A stretch of DNA of 64,000 nucleotides, from positions 62,001 to 126,000 of the forward strand of contig NZ_JAKIKQ010000003.1 of the NCBI RefSeq assembly GCF_023284045.1, in the 5' to 3' direction. Of this stretch, positions 9,125 through 17,659 are shown one piece after another; the stretch's first letter is position 1; the number at the start of each line of letters is the position of its first letter. The stretch comes from Shewanella kaireitica. Its GTDB lineage: Bacteria; Pseudomonadota; Gammaproteobacteria; Enterobacterales; Shewanellaceae. Below the pieces are notes generated by a model. That model saw only the letters and a list, made by a program, of their open reading frames with translations. It ran no database searches and was not told the DNA's origin. The position numbers and the translations under genes were made by a program.

Positions 9125-10012
9125 ATGTACTCACATCTTCCGCCACTTAACTCACTACGAGCATTTGAGTCTGCAGCAAGACTCATGAGTTTTACGCTTG
9201 CTAGCAAGGAATTATTTGTTACCCATGGCGCTATTAGTAAACAGGTAAAAATATTAGAAGAGTATGTTGGCTTGCCTCTTTTTATTCGCCAACACCGCAG
9301 TCTAAGGCTCACTGATGAGGGCGAAATGTACTTTGTCAGCATTCAATCGGCGCTACAAACAATAAATAGCGCTAGCGCTGATTTGATGATTCAGCCATTA
9401 CAGGCGCAGACACTGGCGATAAATGTACTGCCAAGCTTAACCATCAGCTGGCTTATTCCTAGAATGGAGCAGTTTAAATCACGCTTTCCGCATCTTTATG
9501 TTGATCTCTCCATTGGCGATTTCGATGTTGATTTCAGTAGTGCTAAGTACGACATTGCGGTTCGCAGCGCTACAAGTGCACCGAAAGGTGCCAATGTGAT
9601 GAAGTTGATGGATGAGGATCTTTGCCTTGTTTGTTCACCAGAAATGAGTCTGCAACTATCCTCTTTGGAAGCAATCAATCAAATGACGCTGCTCAAACAC
9701 ACAACTCGGCCCGATCTTTGGAATGTCTGGGCTGAAGATGTTGGCATAAAACTCACCACCGAAAACAAGTTTGGCGTAGAGCATTTTTATATGCTGAGCC
9801 AAGCTGCAGCCAGTGGTATGGGAGTGGCACTCATTCCGCGTTTCTTTATTGAAGATGAACTCGCGAGCGGTAAACTGGTGATCCCCTTTGACGCAAAATT
9901 TACCAGCCCATACAGTTATTACTTATTAACGCCAAAATCAAGTAACCTATCATTGAAGGTACAATCATTTATTGATTGGTTACTGGAAATCTTTCAACCC
10001 TATCGTAATTGA
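9125..10012 (+). CDS. LysR-family regulator, GcvA-like
   Basis: 295 residues: an N-terminal winged HTH (about 6-65, LPPLNSLRAFESAARLMSF then VTHGAISKQVKILEE) and a periplasmic-binding-like effector domain. The opening segment and the IRQHRSLRLTDEG wing resemble GcvA-type regulators. It is divergent from the TauE/SafE permease gene, which is the most likely direct target besides itself. The effector is unknown. It converges on the NERD-protein gene, with a shared hairpin between the two. Confidence 0.87.
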   Translation: MYSHLPPLNSLRAFESAARLMSFTLASKELFVTHGAISKQVKILEEYVGLPLFIRQHRSLRLTDEGEMYFVSIQSALQTINSASADLMIQPLQAQTLAINVLPSLTISWLIPRMEQFKSRFPHLYVDLSIGDFDVDFSSAKYDIAVRSATSAPKGANVMKLMDEDLCLVCSPEMSLQLSSLEAINQMTLLKHTTRPDLWNVWAEDVGIKLTTENKFGVEHFYMLSQAAASGMGVALIPRFFIEDELASGKLVIPFDAKFTSPYSYYLLTPKSSNLSLKVQSFIDWLLEIFQPYRN

Positions 10013-10042
10013 TAAAGCGGCTTTAATTAAGGACTGTTAACC

Positions 10043-10079
10043 CTCATCTACTTCAACATAATAATTGAAGTAGAATGAG
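10043..10079. terminator. Hairpin between convergent genes
   Basis: Stem CTCAT-TACTTCAA / TTGAAGTA-ATGAG with an 8-base AT loop, between the ends of the LysR gene and the NERD gene. No long T run on either side, so it may be a weak bidirectional terminator. Confidence 0.55.
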
Positions 10080-10092
10080 AGGATAGCTAGAT

Positions 10093-12063
10093 CTAAAACT
10101 CCTCTTCAACTAAATCGAACAACTCTAAATAGTTCATTCCAGGTTGAATACTTATTTCAAATCGCAACACCTTTTGGCATACATCGTAGAGCGCTTCTCC
10201 GAACCATTCTCGATCAAATGCATCAAGTGCTTGTATGATCCCTGCTTGCCCTAAATCACCCTTTAGATTGCCTGGAGTCAATGCATCAATAAAGCTAGCG
10301 ACCAGACCATAAAGATCCTTCTCAGCCGGCCCCTCAACATCCCAAAGTGTAGGATCAGCATATTGACTTGCGTAGTGACTTGCAGCGATATCTAAACCTA
10401 TTCCAAAATTGACCAAAATTGCCTTATTTGGGTTACAGATAATATTTTTAGGACAGATGGCGCCGTGGTAGATATCCATTTGATGCATATACTGCAAACC
10501 AGTAATTAACTGGGTAAACCACATTATTGGTTGACCCAGTTCAATATCGGTAAGCTCATCAATTGAAACCCCATATTCCCAAGCTCTCGCAATAAACAGT
10601 TCTTCACTTTGTGGCAATTGCCCAAAACTAAGCACTTTCTCTATATGAGGGTGGTACACTTTTGCCAAGCTTCGGTAGATATTACTCAACATTGGCCAAG
10701 TCGCTTCTACACTGCTGTATATTGACACACCACATTGATATTGGCCTTGCAGGTGCTTTGCACGCCAAAACTGACTCGTATTAGTGGCGGCGATAAACTG
10801 TTTTAGCTCAAAATGGTGGTCAATTATCGCCCCTTTAGTAATATCAATTTTCTCAGGAACCGTGTCACATACTCCTTGATCAATCAAGGCTGACAGATCA
10901 CACCGCAACGCATCTAAATCTGTTGTTTCTCCCGCTACAGCGGCTCTGTACCATTGGTAAACTCTAGGCTGCTTTGTTTGTTCTGCTAGCGCTAGGAAAC
11001 CTTGTGCGTAAGCTTTAATATCGCTACTCACACTCAATGTGTCCTTAATATCGATAAACTCGACGTCACCCATGTCAGTCACAAATACACAATTACTCGT
11101 CCAGCCGCTGACTGTAAATCCGCGGCGATGGATCTGTTGCAACCCGGACACACTTCGGCGTAGGATCTCCAGTAATTGATAAGTGGTCATCTGCTCAGAC
11201 TCAAGTACATTGAGCGGTACACCACGAGGCATACGAATAGGTAGCACTAATTGCTCACCATCTTGTATTAATGGCGCACAATACGGTACACCACTGCAGC
11301 CTGATAATGCTTGTAAACGTTGGAATTCGCTTCTTAACTGAGCTTCATGTGTTTCTGATTGGCTTCGCTCTTCAAACTGAGTCGGGATCAATACTTTCAA
11401 CAGCCAAGGTGCCGTCCATTCACCTGGGTTATACTCGGCTTGCCATACTTCTAAGCCGCTTTGAATAAACAAACATTTTAGTTTGGTAAAATCTTGAATT
11501 TTGTTATTTCGCTGCTCAACAATTGCCACTTGGCCAATTGTTTCAAGTACCAACTCTTTCTGGGTATCGGTAACTTGGTGTTTCCTCGGTGCAGTCAGCC
11601 CCCACTCTTTAGTAAGCGCTGCAACTATCTGCTTTGGCGTGTAGATACTTAATGAGCCTTGATGCTTTTCGAGTTCAATCTCTTCGCCCTTTCGCCCAGT
11701 AATAAATACCATACCTTGGCACCAAGGAGCATAAACGCCGACAGGGATTTTGTGCTTGACGTTACCCGCTAAGACACGCGCTACATAGTTGGCTTTAGCT
11801 AAACTATTATCAACTTCACGTCCATCAAGAGACCATGCATGCAATCCTGCATCTAATCGTCCTATATAACCTTTAACATCGACGACATAAACGCCCCACT
11901 CACCAATGACGAGTGCATCAACTTCCATTGCTTGACCCGATTTAGTCGGGATCTCAACATTGGTCAATAAGATATAGTCTTCAGGAAGCTCGTCGGCCAA
12001 CAGGGAGAATGCCCAACGTTCGGCATCGTTCACCGGTGTTCCAAAACTAATCATTCTTGCCAT
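10093..12063 (-). CDS. NERD-domain protein with two degenerate kinase folds
   Basis: 656 residues from ATG 12063, chosen for the AAGGAG site 6 bases upstream (the frame is open to 12084). The N-terminal NERD domain (about 1-150) keeps the nuclease-like pattern EVDALVIGEWGVYVVDVKGY. Two protein-kinase-like regions follow, about residues 210-370 and 415-640. In the first, the HRD-loop position reads GFTVSGWTSNCVF. In the second, it reads HGAICPKNI and the DFG position reads NFG. The catalytic Asp is therefore missing in both, and the second also lacks an obvious beta-3 Lys. This suggests a pseudokinase scaffold fused to a NERD module. NERD-kinase fusions occur in PglW-like defence proteins, but no defence partners lie nearby. 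Function unknown. Confidence 0.8.
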   Translation of the reverse strand: MARMISFGTPVNDAERWAFSLLADELPEDYILLTNVEIPTKSGQAMEVDALVIGEWGVYVVDVKGYIGRLDAGLHAWSLDGREVDNSLAKANYVARVLAGNVKHKIPVGVYAPWCQGMVFITGRKGEEIELEKHQGSLSIYTPKQIVAALTKEWGLTAPRKHQVTDTQKELVLETIGQVAIVEQRNNKIQDFTKLKCLFIQSGLEVWQAEYNPGEWTAPWLLKVLIPTQFEERSQSETHEAQLRSEFQRLQALSGCSGVPYCAPLIQDGEQLVLPIRMPRGVPLNVLESEQMTTYQLLEILRRSVSGLQQIHRRGFTVSGWTSNCVFVTDMGDVEFIDIKDTLSVSSDIKAYAQGFLALAEQTKQPRVYQWYRAAVAGETTDLDALRCDLSALIDQGVCDTVPEKIDITKGAIIDHHFELKQFIAATNTSQFWRAKHLQGQYQCGVSIYSSVEATWPMLSNIYRSLAKVYHPHIEKVLSFGQLPQSEELFIARAWEYGVSIDELTDIELGQPIMWFTQLITGLQYMHQMDIYHGAICPKNIICNPNKAILVNFGIGLDIAASHYASQYADPTLWDVEGPAEKDLYGLVASFIDALTPGNLKGDLGQAGIIQALDAFDREWFGEALYDVCQKVLRFEISIQPGMNYLELFDLVEEEF

Positions 12064-12120
12064 TCTTATCTCCTTCAGTGGCAATTATATTATCTTCAAC
12101 ATTCTCAACGTCTGGGCACA

Positions 12121-12150
12121 AAAAAGCCACTTATTTAAGTGGCCTTTTTT
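12121..12150 (-). terminator. Terminator after the RraB-like gene
   Basis: AAAAAGCCACTTA / AAGTGGCCTTTTTT hairpin. It lies directly downstream of the minus-strand RraB-like gene and has a T run on that strand. Confidence 0.85.
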
Positions 12151-12184
12151 AAAACTAACACCTTACGCTTAATTTATGCGCAAT

Positions 12185-12571
12185 TTAGTGTTTGCAGTCA
12201 TCGCTGCATTCGTGGTCATCTTCAGCGAACTCATCGTCGCCCTCTTGATGCTGCATAACGCCCCAGCCATCAGTGATACCACCAAACTCTTGTGCAAACT
12301 CATGCAGGCTAAGCTCTTGCTCTACTATCGTATCGTACTCAGGGATCATATTCAGACATACGATCAATTCCCACTTACCAGAGTCATCATTTAATAGAAG
12401 CTCGATCTCGCCTTCTAAGTCTGACTTTCCTAACTCTTCAATCGCAGATTCGGCATCACGTTGATCTTCAAACACCAAGAAAAAATCAACATCGAGTGCT
12501 ACGGATAGATCGATACCAGCATCGGCCATCGCTGCAAGCATTTTGCCGTTGTCATCATCTGGAAACTGCAT
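12185..12571 (-). CDS. RraB-family protein (RNase E inhibitor-like)
   Basis: 128 residues, very acidic. The C-terminal DGWG motif (ITDGWGVMQH) followed by an Asp/Glu-rich tail matches the RraB family, in which E. coli RraB binds the C-terminal scaffold of RNase E and dampens mRNA decay. The N-terminal half (residues 1-75) has the two-alpha/beta-module look of this family but diverges from E. coli RraB, so this may be a paralogue rather than the orthologue. The tail is also rich in His/Cys (ECSDDCKH). It is the last gene of a minus-strand group with its own terminator. Confidence 0.7.
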   Translation of the reverse strand: MQFPDDDNGKMLAAMADAGIDLSVALDVDFFLVFEDQRDAESAIEELGKSDLEGEIELLLNDDSGKWELIVCLNMIPEYDTIVEQELSLHEFAQEFGGITDGWGVMQHQEGDDEFAEDDHECSDDCKH

Positions 12572-12589
12572 ATAAACCTCGTTTGATTG

Positions 12590-12823
12590 TTAAGCTTCGG
12601 CAATAATCTGCACAGATTCACCGTTAAAGCTAACCACTTCACCAGCAATCACTTTTTTACGTTTTCGGGTTTCAACTTCACCGTTAACAGTAACCATACC
12701 TTCAGAAATAACATGCTTGGCTTCTCCGCCACCGCCTATCATTCCCTGTACTTTAAGTACTTTGTATAATTCTATGTATTCTTCGCCTGACTTTAATGTC
12801 AGCGTTGGAGTATCTGAACTCAC
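12590..12823 (-). CDS. S4-domain RNA-binding protein (YbcJ-like)
   Basis: 77 residues of single S4 domain, matching YbcJ-type proteins: YIELYKVLKVQGMIGGGGEA, then GMVTVNGEVETRKRKK and AGEVVSFNG. These small proteins bind RNA, probably on the ribosome; the exact role is not established. The start is taken as GTG at 12823 because AAGGCG lies 7 bases upstream and the upstream extension (to 12877) has no family match. It lies 18 bases upstream of the RraB-like gene on the same strand, so the two are probably cotranscribed. Confidence 0.82.
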   Translation of the reverse strand: MSSDTPTLTLKSGEEYIELYKVLKVQGMIGGGGEAKHVISEGMVTVNGEVETRKRKKVIAGEVVSFNGESVQIIAEA

Positions 12824-12901
12824 TGTAATTCGCCTTAAAATAACTAAACTGACAGCATTATAACACTGTATTGGCAATCGACCTGAAAGCTTTTGTTGTG
12901 A

Positions 12902-13435
12902 TTACACTCTTTCTGCGACGAGCAACCCATATAGTCGTTCATCTAGCCATGTATCACCGACTTTCCAGTTTTGCCTTAGTAAGCCTTCTTGAATAAAGCC
13001 ACACTTATCAAGTACCTTGGTCGAAGCAATATTGTCGTTTGCACAATGAGCGATCAGTTTATGTGGCCTATGCGCTAGGCATACCCAATCAACCAATGCC
13101 TTGAGTGCTTCACTAGCATAACCTTGCCCATGGGCCTCAGTATGCAACATATAACCAACTTCTAATTGCCCTAAAGCCTCGCTGATATTATGTAAGCTAA
13201 TAAAACCTACAAATAAGTGTCGATGAACATCCTCTATCAGCAGCAATAATGTATCGTCTTCTTCCAATTTATTCGGTTGAATAATACGCTCGAACTTTTG
13301 CCGTATAACCGATTCAGATTGAGGTTTTCGCACATACTTATTCAACTCTTCACTTGAATGAGTATAGAGAAAGTTATCCCAGTCACTGCAGACAACACTC
13401 CTTAGTCTAAGTCTATCGGTATATAGTTCGAGCAT
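12902..13435 (-). CDS. GNAT acetyltransferase, RimJ/RimL-like
   Basis: 177-residue GCN5-related N-acetyltransferase. Seen: a typical RimJ-type opening LYTDRLRLRSV, the acetyl-CoA loop region EAHGQGYASEALKALVDW near residue 115, and the NxxSxKVLDKCGFIQEG motif near residue 145. Such proteins acetylate N-termini, small molecules or antibiotics; the substrate here cannot be told from sequence. Flanked on the same strand by the parvulin and S4 genes. Confidence 0.85.
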   Translation of the reverse strand: MLELYTDRLRLRSVVCSDWDNFLYTHSSEELNKYVRKPQSESVIRQKFERIIQPNKLEEDDTLLLLIEDVHRHLFVGFISLHNISEALGQLEVGYMLHTEAHGQGYASEALKALVDWVCLAHRPHKLIAHCANDNIASTKVLDKCGFIQEGLLRQNWKVGDTWLDERLYGLLVAERV

Positions 13436-13467
13436 ACATTGTCCTACTTAACCACAAACAATTGTGG

Positions 13468-13746
13468 TTAGCCTCTGCTTGTTACTTCTAATAAATGGTA
13501 ACCAAACTGAGTCTTAACAGGACCTTGAACTTCATTCAAAGGCGCGCTAAACACAACTTCGTCGAACTCTTTAACCATCATACCTGGGCCAAATGAACCT
13601 AGATCGCCACCTTGAGCTGAAGATGGGCAAGAAGAATTCGCTTTCGCTACATCAGCAAAATCAGCACCAGCTATAATCTGTTGCTTTAGCTCTTCACATT
13701 TTTCTTCTGTTTCTACGAGTAAGTGTCTTGCGGTTGCTTGTACCAT
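13468..13746 (-). CDS. ppiC: Parvulin-type peptidyl-prolyl isomerase (PpiC-like)
   Basis: 92-residue single-domain parvulin, cytoplasmic (no signal peptide). It matches PpiC: ATARHLLVETEE, FADVAKANSSCPSSAQGGDL, GSFGPGMMVKEFD and VKTQFGYHLLEV. The start is ATG 13746, preceded by AGGAG with 7-base spacing; the frame is open to 13782 without family similarity. It catalyses cis-trans isomerisation of prolyl bonds in folding proteins. It follows the DUF885 gene but is separated from it by a strong terminator. Confidence 0.9.
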   Translation of the reverse strand: MVQATARHLLVETEEKCEELKQQIIAGADFADVAKANSSCPSSAQGGDLGSFGPGMMVKEFDEVVFSAPLNEVQGPVKTQFGYHLLEVTSRG

Positions 13747-13816
13747 GGGGTAACTCCTAATGATTATAAACCTGTCAGTCAATACTTATGTATTTTTGAC
13801 GAATTTTAGAAAATAA

Positions 13817-13850
13817 AAACCCAGCTAGTATATTGATAAAAGCTGGGTTT
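13817..13850 (-). terminator. Terminator after the DUF885 gene
   Basis: AAACCCAGCT / AGCTGGGTTT stem, then TTTTATTTT on the minus strand. It lies 45 bases past the DUF885 stop and separates it from ppiC. Confidence 0.85.
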
Positions 13851-13894
13851 AAAAAGTATTTATATTACCTGTTGCTCGAGCAGCAAAAGTTCAT

Positions 13895-15718
13895 TTACTG
13901 TTGAGATGCAATCCATTCATTAACTTTCAGTTCCATCACTTCCATTGGCAGTGAACCTGAAGTCAGTATTTGATCATGAAATGCCTTCAGATCGAACTTA
14001 TCACCTAAGGCTTCTTCCGCTTGTGCTCTTAGAGAGAGGATCTTAAGCTGACCAACCTTATAAGATAATGCTTGACCAGGAATTGCCATGTAACGTTCTA
14101 CTTCGGCAATGATGTCAGACTCAGCCATAGGTGAGTTATCCATCATGTACTGAATAGCCTGTTCTCGCGTCCAGCCCTTGGCATGTAAACCTGTATCAAC
14201 AACGAGTCGCATCGCACGGAGCATCTCATCTGACAATTTACCAAAGTACTGATATGGATCTTCAAAAAGTCCCATTTCAATGCCTAGATACTCAGCGTAG
14301 AGTGCCCAACCCTCTTCAAAAGCAGTATAGCCACCAAAACGCTGGAACTCAGGTACGCCGGTTAGCTCTTGCTTAATCGCTATCTGGAAGTGATGTCCTG
14401 GTGCAGCTTCGTGTAATGACAGAGTCGTCATCCCCCACTTTGGCTGCGCTTTTAGGTTATAGGTATTGATATAGAAAACACCAGGACGCGATCCATCAAC
14501 AGCCGGAGACTCGTAAGATGCACCCGCAGCAGACTTCTCTCTGAAGCTTTCAACTGGTTTAACAACATAATCGGCCTTTGGCATGACGTTAAAATATTTA
14601 GGTAATTCAACATTTATCTTATCTTTTAACGCCATATAGCCATCTACAAGCCCTTGACGGTCGTCAAAGAAATACTGTGGCTCAGAAGAAAGCGATGCAA
14701 AGAAAGCGGTCAAATCGCCTTTAAAGCCAACCTGCTGACGCACCTTATCCATCTCTGATAGTATTCTGGCAACCTCTTCGAGACCTATTTTATGGATCTC
14801 ATCGACAGGCATTGTAGTTGTAGTATGAGTATTGGCTAAATGTTGATACCAGACTTTGCCATTAGGCAGGCCCCACCAACCGTCACTCGCGCGCGCTGAC
14901 TTGAGATACGTATTCTGGAAATAATCTCTCAACGCCGTCATTTCTGGGATCAGCTTGTCAGCAACAAGCGCTGTATATTCGGCCGTTAGCGCTGCTTTAT
15001 CTTCAGCAGAGAACGAATCTGGCATCATGCTGATAGGTGTATAAAATAAACTATCTTCTGGCTTAGCAACTAACTGAGCAGTCAGCTGTGGGATAATGCG
15101 ATCGACTAGCACTCGCGGTAACACAACTTTGCTCTCAATCCCTTCATTCATACGCACTTGTGCTTGCTTCATCCACTCGATAAAACCAAGCAGACGCTTT
15201 TCCCAATTCCGATAATCTTCCACCGTTTTAAATGGTTGTGCGCTTTCGGCGCTGCCTAACTGAACCATGCTAATCACAGTGCTATAAAACTGGTTCATCG
15301 GCATAAAGTGATTCGGGAATGTCTCATCAGCTAAGGCGACATTACGATCATAAGTAAACATGTCATAACTGAGCCTAAGATCTTCAGGTAACTGACTGCG
15401 ATCTAACTTTTTAACTTCAGCCAAGTAGCGCTTATTTAAATTGTGACGCTTAGTAAGGTACTCATCAGACAAACCATCACCGAATTGGTCGTTAAAATCA
15501 TTTACGCCAACAAAAGTTGCATAAATGGGCTCTAGTTCTAGCTGCTTTTTGAAAAAATTATCGACTAATAATAGATACTCTTGCGCAACAGTCTGCTCTT
15601 GGCTGGCGACTGGATTCTTAACTGTATCTACTTCATTTAATTGGCTGTTTGATTTTTCACCACAACCTGTCATAGCAAGTGCCATACCTATGGACAATGC
15701 GACTATCGCCTTTTTCAT
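13895..15718 (-). CDS. DUF885-family lipoprotein, putative metallohydrolase
   Basis: 607 residues with a lipoprotein signal (MKKAIVALSIGMALAMTGC; lipobox Cys19), so probably anchored to the envelope. The mature part is a full DUF885 domain with the conserved HEAAPGHHFQ motif near residue 435 and EEGWALYAEYLG near 465, a pattern that suggests a zinc-dependent peptidase. Activity of this family is poorly characterised. Monocistronic: terminator downstream, and a 75-base divergent promoter gap shared with the GGDEF-like gene. Confidence 0.85.
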   Translation of the reverse strand: MKKAIVALSIGMALAMTGCGEKSNSQLNEVDTVKNPVASQEQTVAQEYLLLVDNFFKKQLELEPIYATFVGVNDFNDQFGDGLSDEYLTKRHNLNKRYLAEVKKLDRSQLPEDLRLSYDMFTYDRNVALADETFPNHFMPMNQFYSTVISMVQLGSAESAQPFKTVEDYRNWEKRLLGFIEWMKQAQVRMNEGIESKVVLPRVLVDRIIPQLTAQLVAKPEDSLFYTPISMMPDSFSAEDKAALTAEYTALVADKLIPEMTALRDYFQNTYLKSARASDGWWGLPNGKVWYQHLANTHTTTTMPVDEIHKIGLEEVARILSEMDKVRQQVGFKGDLTAFFASLSSEPQYFFDDRQGLVDGYMALKDKINVELPKYFNVMPKADYVVKPVESFREKSAAGASYESPAVDGSRPGVFYINTYNLKAQPKWGMTTLSLHEAAPGHHFQIAIKQELTGVPEFQRFGGYTAFEEGWALYAEYLGIEMGLFEDPYQYFGKLSDEMLRAMRLVVDTGLHAKGWTREQAIQYMMDNSPMAESDIIAEVERYMAIPGQALSYKVGQLKILSLRAQAEEALGDKFDLKAFHDQILTSGSLPMEVMELKVNEWIASQQ

Positions 15719-15793
15719 TCCAAATCTTCCTTTTATTCAATGTAAGTGAGCGATCTTTTCTATACTTAACCATAAGTCGTATAGGAGTGACTC

Positions 15794-16300
15794 ATGATTT
15801 ACTCTTTTAGTAATTCTGGTTTTAGAGATCCTGAAACTGGCGTGTATAACCAAACCTATTTCATGGAAGTATTCAATCGTGAATGGCATCGCCATATACG
15901 CGATCACCAAAGTCTGGCCTTATTGTATCTATGCCCGCACATTCATGAAACTATTTCCCAACCTCAATTGTTAGAATTATTCATGAAGCAGGTTCAACAG
16001 GCGTTAATGCGCACCACAGATCTGCTCGCTAGGATAAATAATCAATCATTTGCACTAGCTATTTTCGAAACAGATATTAATGGTGCTAAGGTGGTTATTG
16101 ACCGCGTAGAACATAAAATAGCCGACTTCAATAAAACCTATCAAAGCCAAGCGCATACGGAAATATCCTATGAACTAAATGGTTGCATCTGTCTGCCTTC
16201 AGCCAATAAATACCCAGAAACACTCTTTGAAACAGTCGAACAGCAAAGCCTCAGCATGCGTGATAATCACTCTAGAGCAGGCCAACTGATTAAACTTTGA
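15794..16300 (+). CDS. Degenerate GGDEF-domain protein
   Basis: 168 residues made of a single GGDEF-like fold without sensor domain. The opening DPETGVYNQTYFMEVFNREW matches the DxLTGLxNRR start of diguanylate cyclases. The signature position near residues 80-86 reads RINNQSFAL instead of RxGGDEFA, so cyclase activity and normal GTP binding are not expected. It may act as a c-di-GMP-independent interaction module or a binding protein. TAGGAG precedes the ATG. Divergent from the DUF885 lipoprotein gene. Confidence 0.75.
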   Translation: MIYSFSNSGFRDPETGVYNQTYFMEVFNREWHRHIRDHQSLALLYLCPHIHETISQPQLLELFMKQVQQALMRTTDLLARINNQSFALAIFETDINGAKVVIDRVEHKIADFNKTYQSQAHTEISYELNGCICLPSANKYPETLFETVEQQSLSMRDNHSRAGQLIKL

Positions 16301-16367
16301 GTCTTGCACTCCGCTTCGATAAGTACATATAAGCGGTGTTTTCTTCAGGTTTATTTATTACAGAAAT

Positions 16368-16397
16368 AAAAAAAGCCTCTATAAAGAGGCTTTTTTT
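16368..16397. terminator. Bidirectional terminator
   Basis: AAAAAGCCTCT / AGAGGCTTTTTTT hairpin between the convergent GGDEF-like gene and the TPR gene, with A/T runs on both sides. Confidence 0.9.
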
Positions 16398-16409
16398 CAC
16401 TCGTTAAAG

Positions 16410-17657
16410 TTAAAGCGTTACGTTATGAACACGTGCTTTTTCTTTAATGTAAGAGATATAACTTTTAGCTGCACGACCTGTTTTCTTGTCGTTTGCCGCA
16501 AGCTTGGCATACTTGTATGCGCTCTTATACTGCTTCAAGTTAAGGTAAGCAAGTGCGAGTTCAAACTGAACTTCACCAGGGCTCTTAACGCCAGCATCAA
16601 GTGCTTTCTTAAGTGCTGTAATTGCAGATTTGCTTTTTCCATCCAAAGACAAAATACGTCCTTGGCGAAGGTAAAGCTTACCGTCATTATCTATAGCAGC
16701 AGCTTTACCGTAAGTCGCAGCAGCCTCTTTCAGCTCCTTCGCGTTATGGTAAAAACCAGCCAAGATGGTCAGCGTTTTCTCATCTTCTTTAACTAAACCT
16801 GACTTCATATGCTTAGCATAGATTTGAGCTGCACGGTATGGCGAACCATTCTGTGCTAACAACTGGGTTAAACGTTGAATGTTACCCGCTGTTTCCAAAA
16901 ATCCATTCTTATAAGCCAAGTCATAAGTCGCTAACGACTTAGTGAAGTCTTCCGTCATCAGATAGAACTGAGCAAGTTGAACCCAAAGGCGTTTATCGTC
17001 TTGGAACAACGGCACCATGGTCTCTAGTACTTTAACGGCTTGCTTATAGTTCTTTTTGTTGAAATAAGCAGTCAGCTTCATCTGGTATAAACCTTTATCA
17101 GGTTTTTCAGAAATAGCTAGACCTTTATCTGCAACTTTAAGAACGTCATCCCACTGCTTTTGCTCAGAGTGCGCGATACCTATACGACGATAGACTTGTG
17201 CGTCTTCCTTACAGGTAAACTCCATCCAGTTGTAATAAGCTGGAATTGATTCCTTAAACTTCTTCTCTTGAATCAAGAGATCAGCATAAAGCCTCAGAGT
17301 GCCTGCATGGTCAACACCACCTAAAATATCGGCATCAACAGCTGTTTTTAGATACTTAACAGCGGTTTTCATCTGACCTTTTTCAGCGTAAAAGTTACCA
17401 AGCATTCTTGCTACATAGGCTTTATCAAAATCATTTTTAGCGTTTGCTTCTAGCAGAATAGCAAGTGCTTCATCAAGATTGCCTTCTGTATAAGCGTCAA
17501 ATGATTTCTGAACTTTTTTAGCTACACTTTGACCTACAGCTTTAGATTTACGCTTTTCTATCGGGCATTTCTCTGCAGCAGATACTGCAGGCACGATAGC
17601 AAGGCTTCCGCCTAAGCTAAGCAATAAGGCGGCTGCGATAGTATTAACTTTACGCAT
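16410..17657 (-). CDS. TPR protein of the TonB2-type system
   Basis: 415 residues with a signal peptide (about 1-27, ending VSAAEKC) and at least eight tetratricopeptide-like helices (for example ARMLGNFYAEKGQMKTAVKY and VQLAQFYLMTEDFTKSLATY). Probably periplasmic or membrane-attached, acting as an assembly or adaptor factor. It is the last gene of the DUF3450-ttpC-exbB-exbD-tonB-TPR cluster and begins 3 bases after the tonB stop. The same gene order is known for the Vibrio TonB2 cluster. Its precise role is unclear. Confidence 0.87.
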   Translation of the reverse strand: MRKVNTIAAALLLSLGGSLAIVPAVSAAEKCPIEKRKSKAVGQSVAKKVQKSFDAYTEGNLDEALAILLEANAKNDFDKAYVARMLGNFYAEKGQMKTAVKYLKTAVDADILGGVDHAGTLRLYADLLIQEKKFKESIPAYYNWMEFTCKEDAQVYRRIGIAHSEQKQWDDVLKVADKGLAISEKPDKGLYQMKLTAYFNKKNYKQAVKVLETMVPLFQDDKRLWVQLAQFYLMTEDFTKSLATYDLAYKNGFLETAGNIQRLTQLLAQNGSPYRAAQIYAKHMKSGLVKEDEKTLTILAGFYHNAKELKEAAATYGKAAAIDNDGKLYLRQGRILSLDGKSKSAITALKKALDAGVKSPGEVQFELALAYLNLKQYKSAYKYAKLAANDKKTGRAAKSYISYIKEKARVHNVTL

Positions 17658-17659
17658 AA

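Noticed and set aside
12176-12394. Plus-strand 72-codon frame with a hydrophobic start
   Set aside because: Antisense to the RraB-like gene, which has the better coding signal and a terminator.
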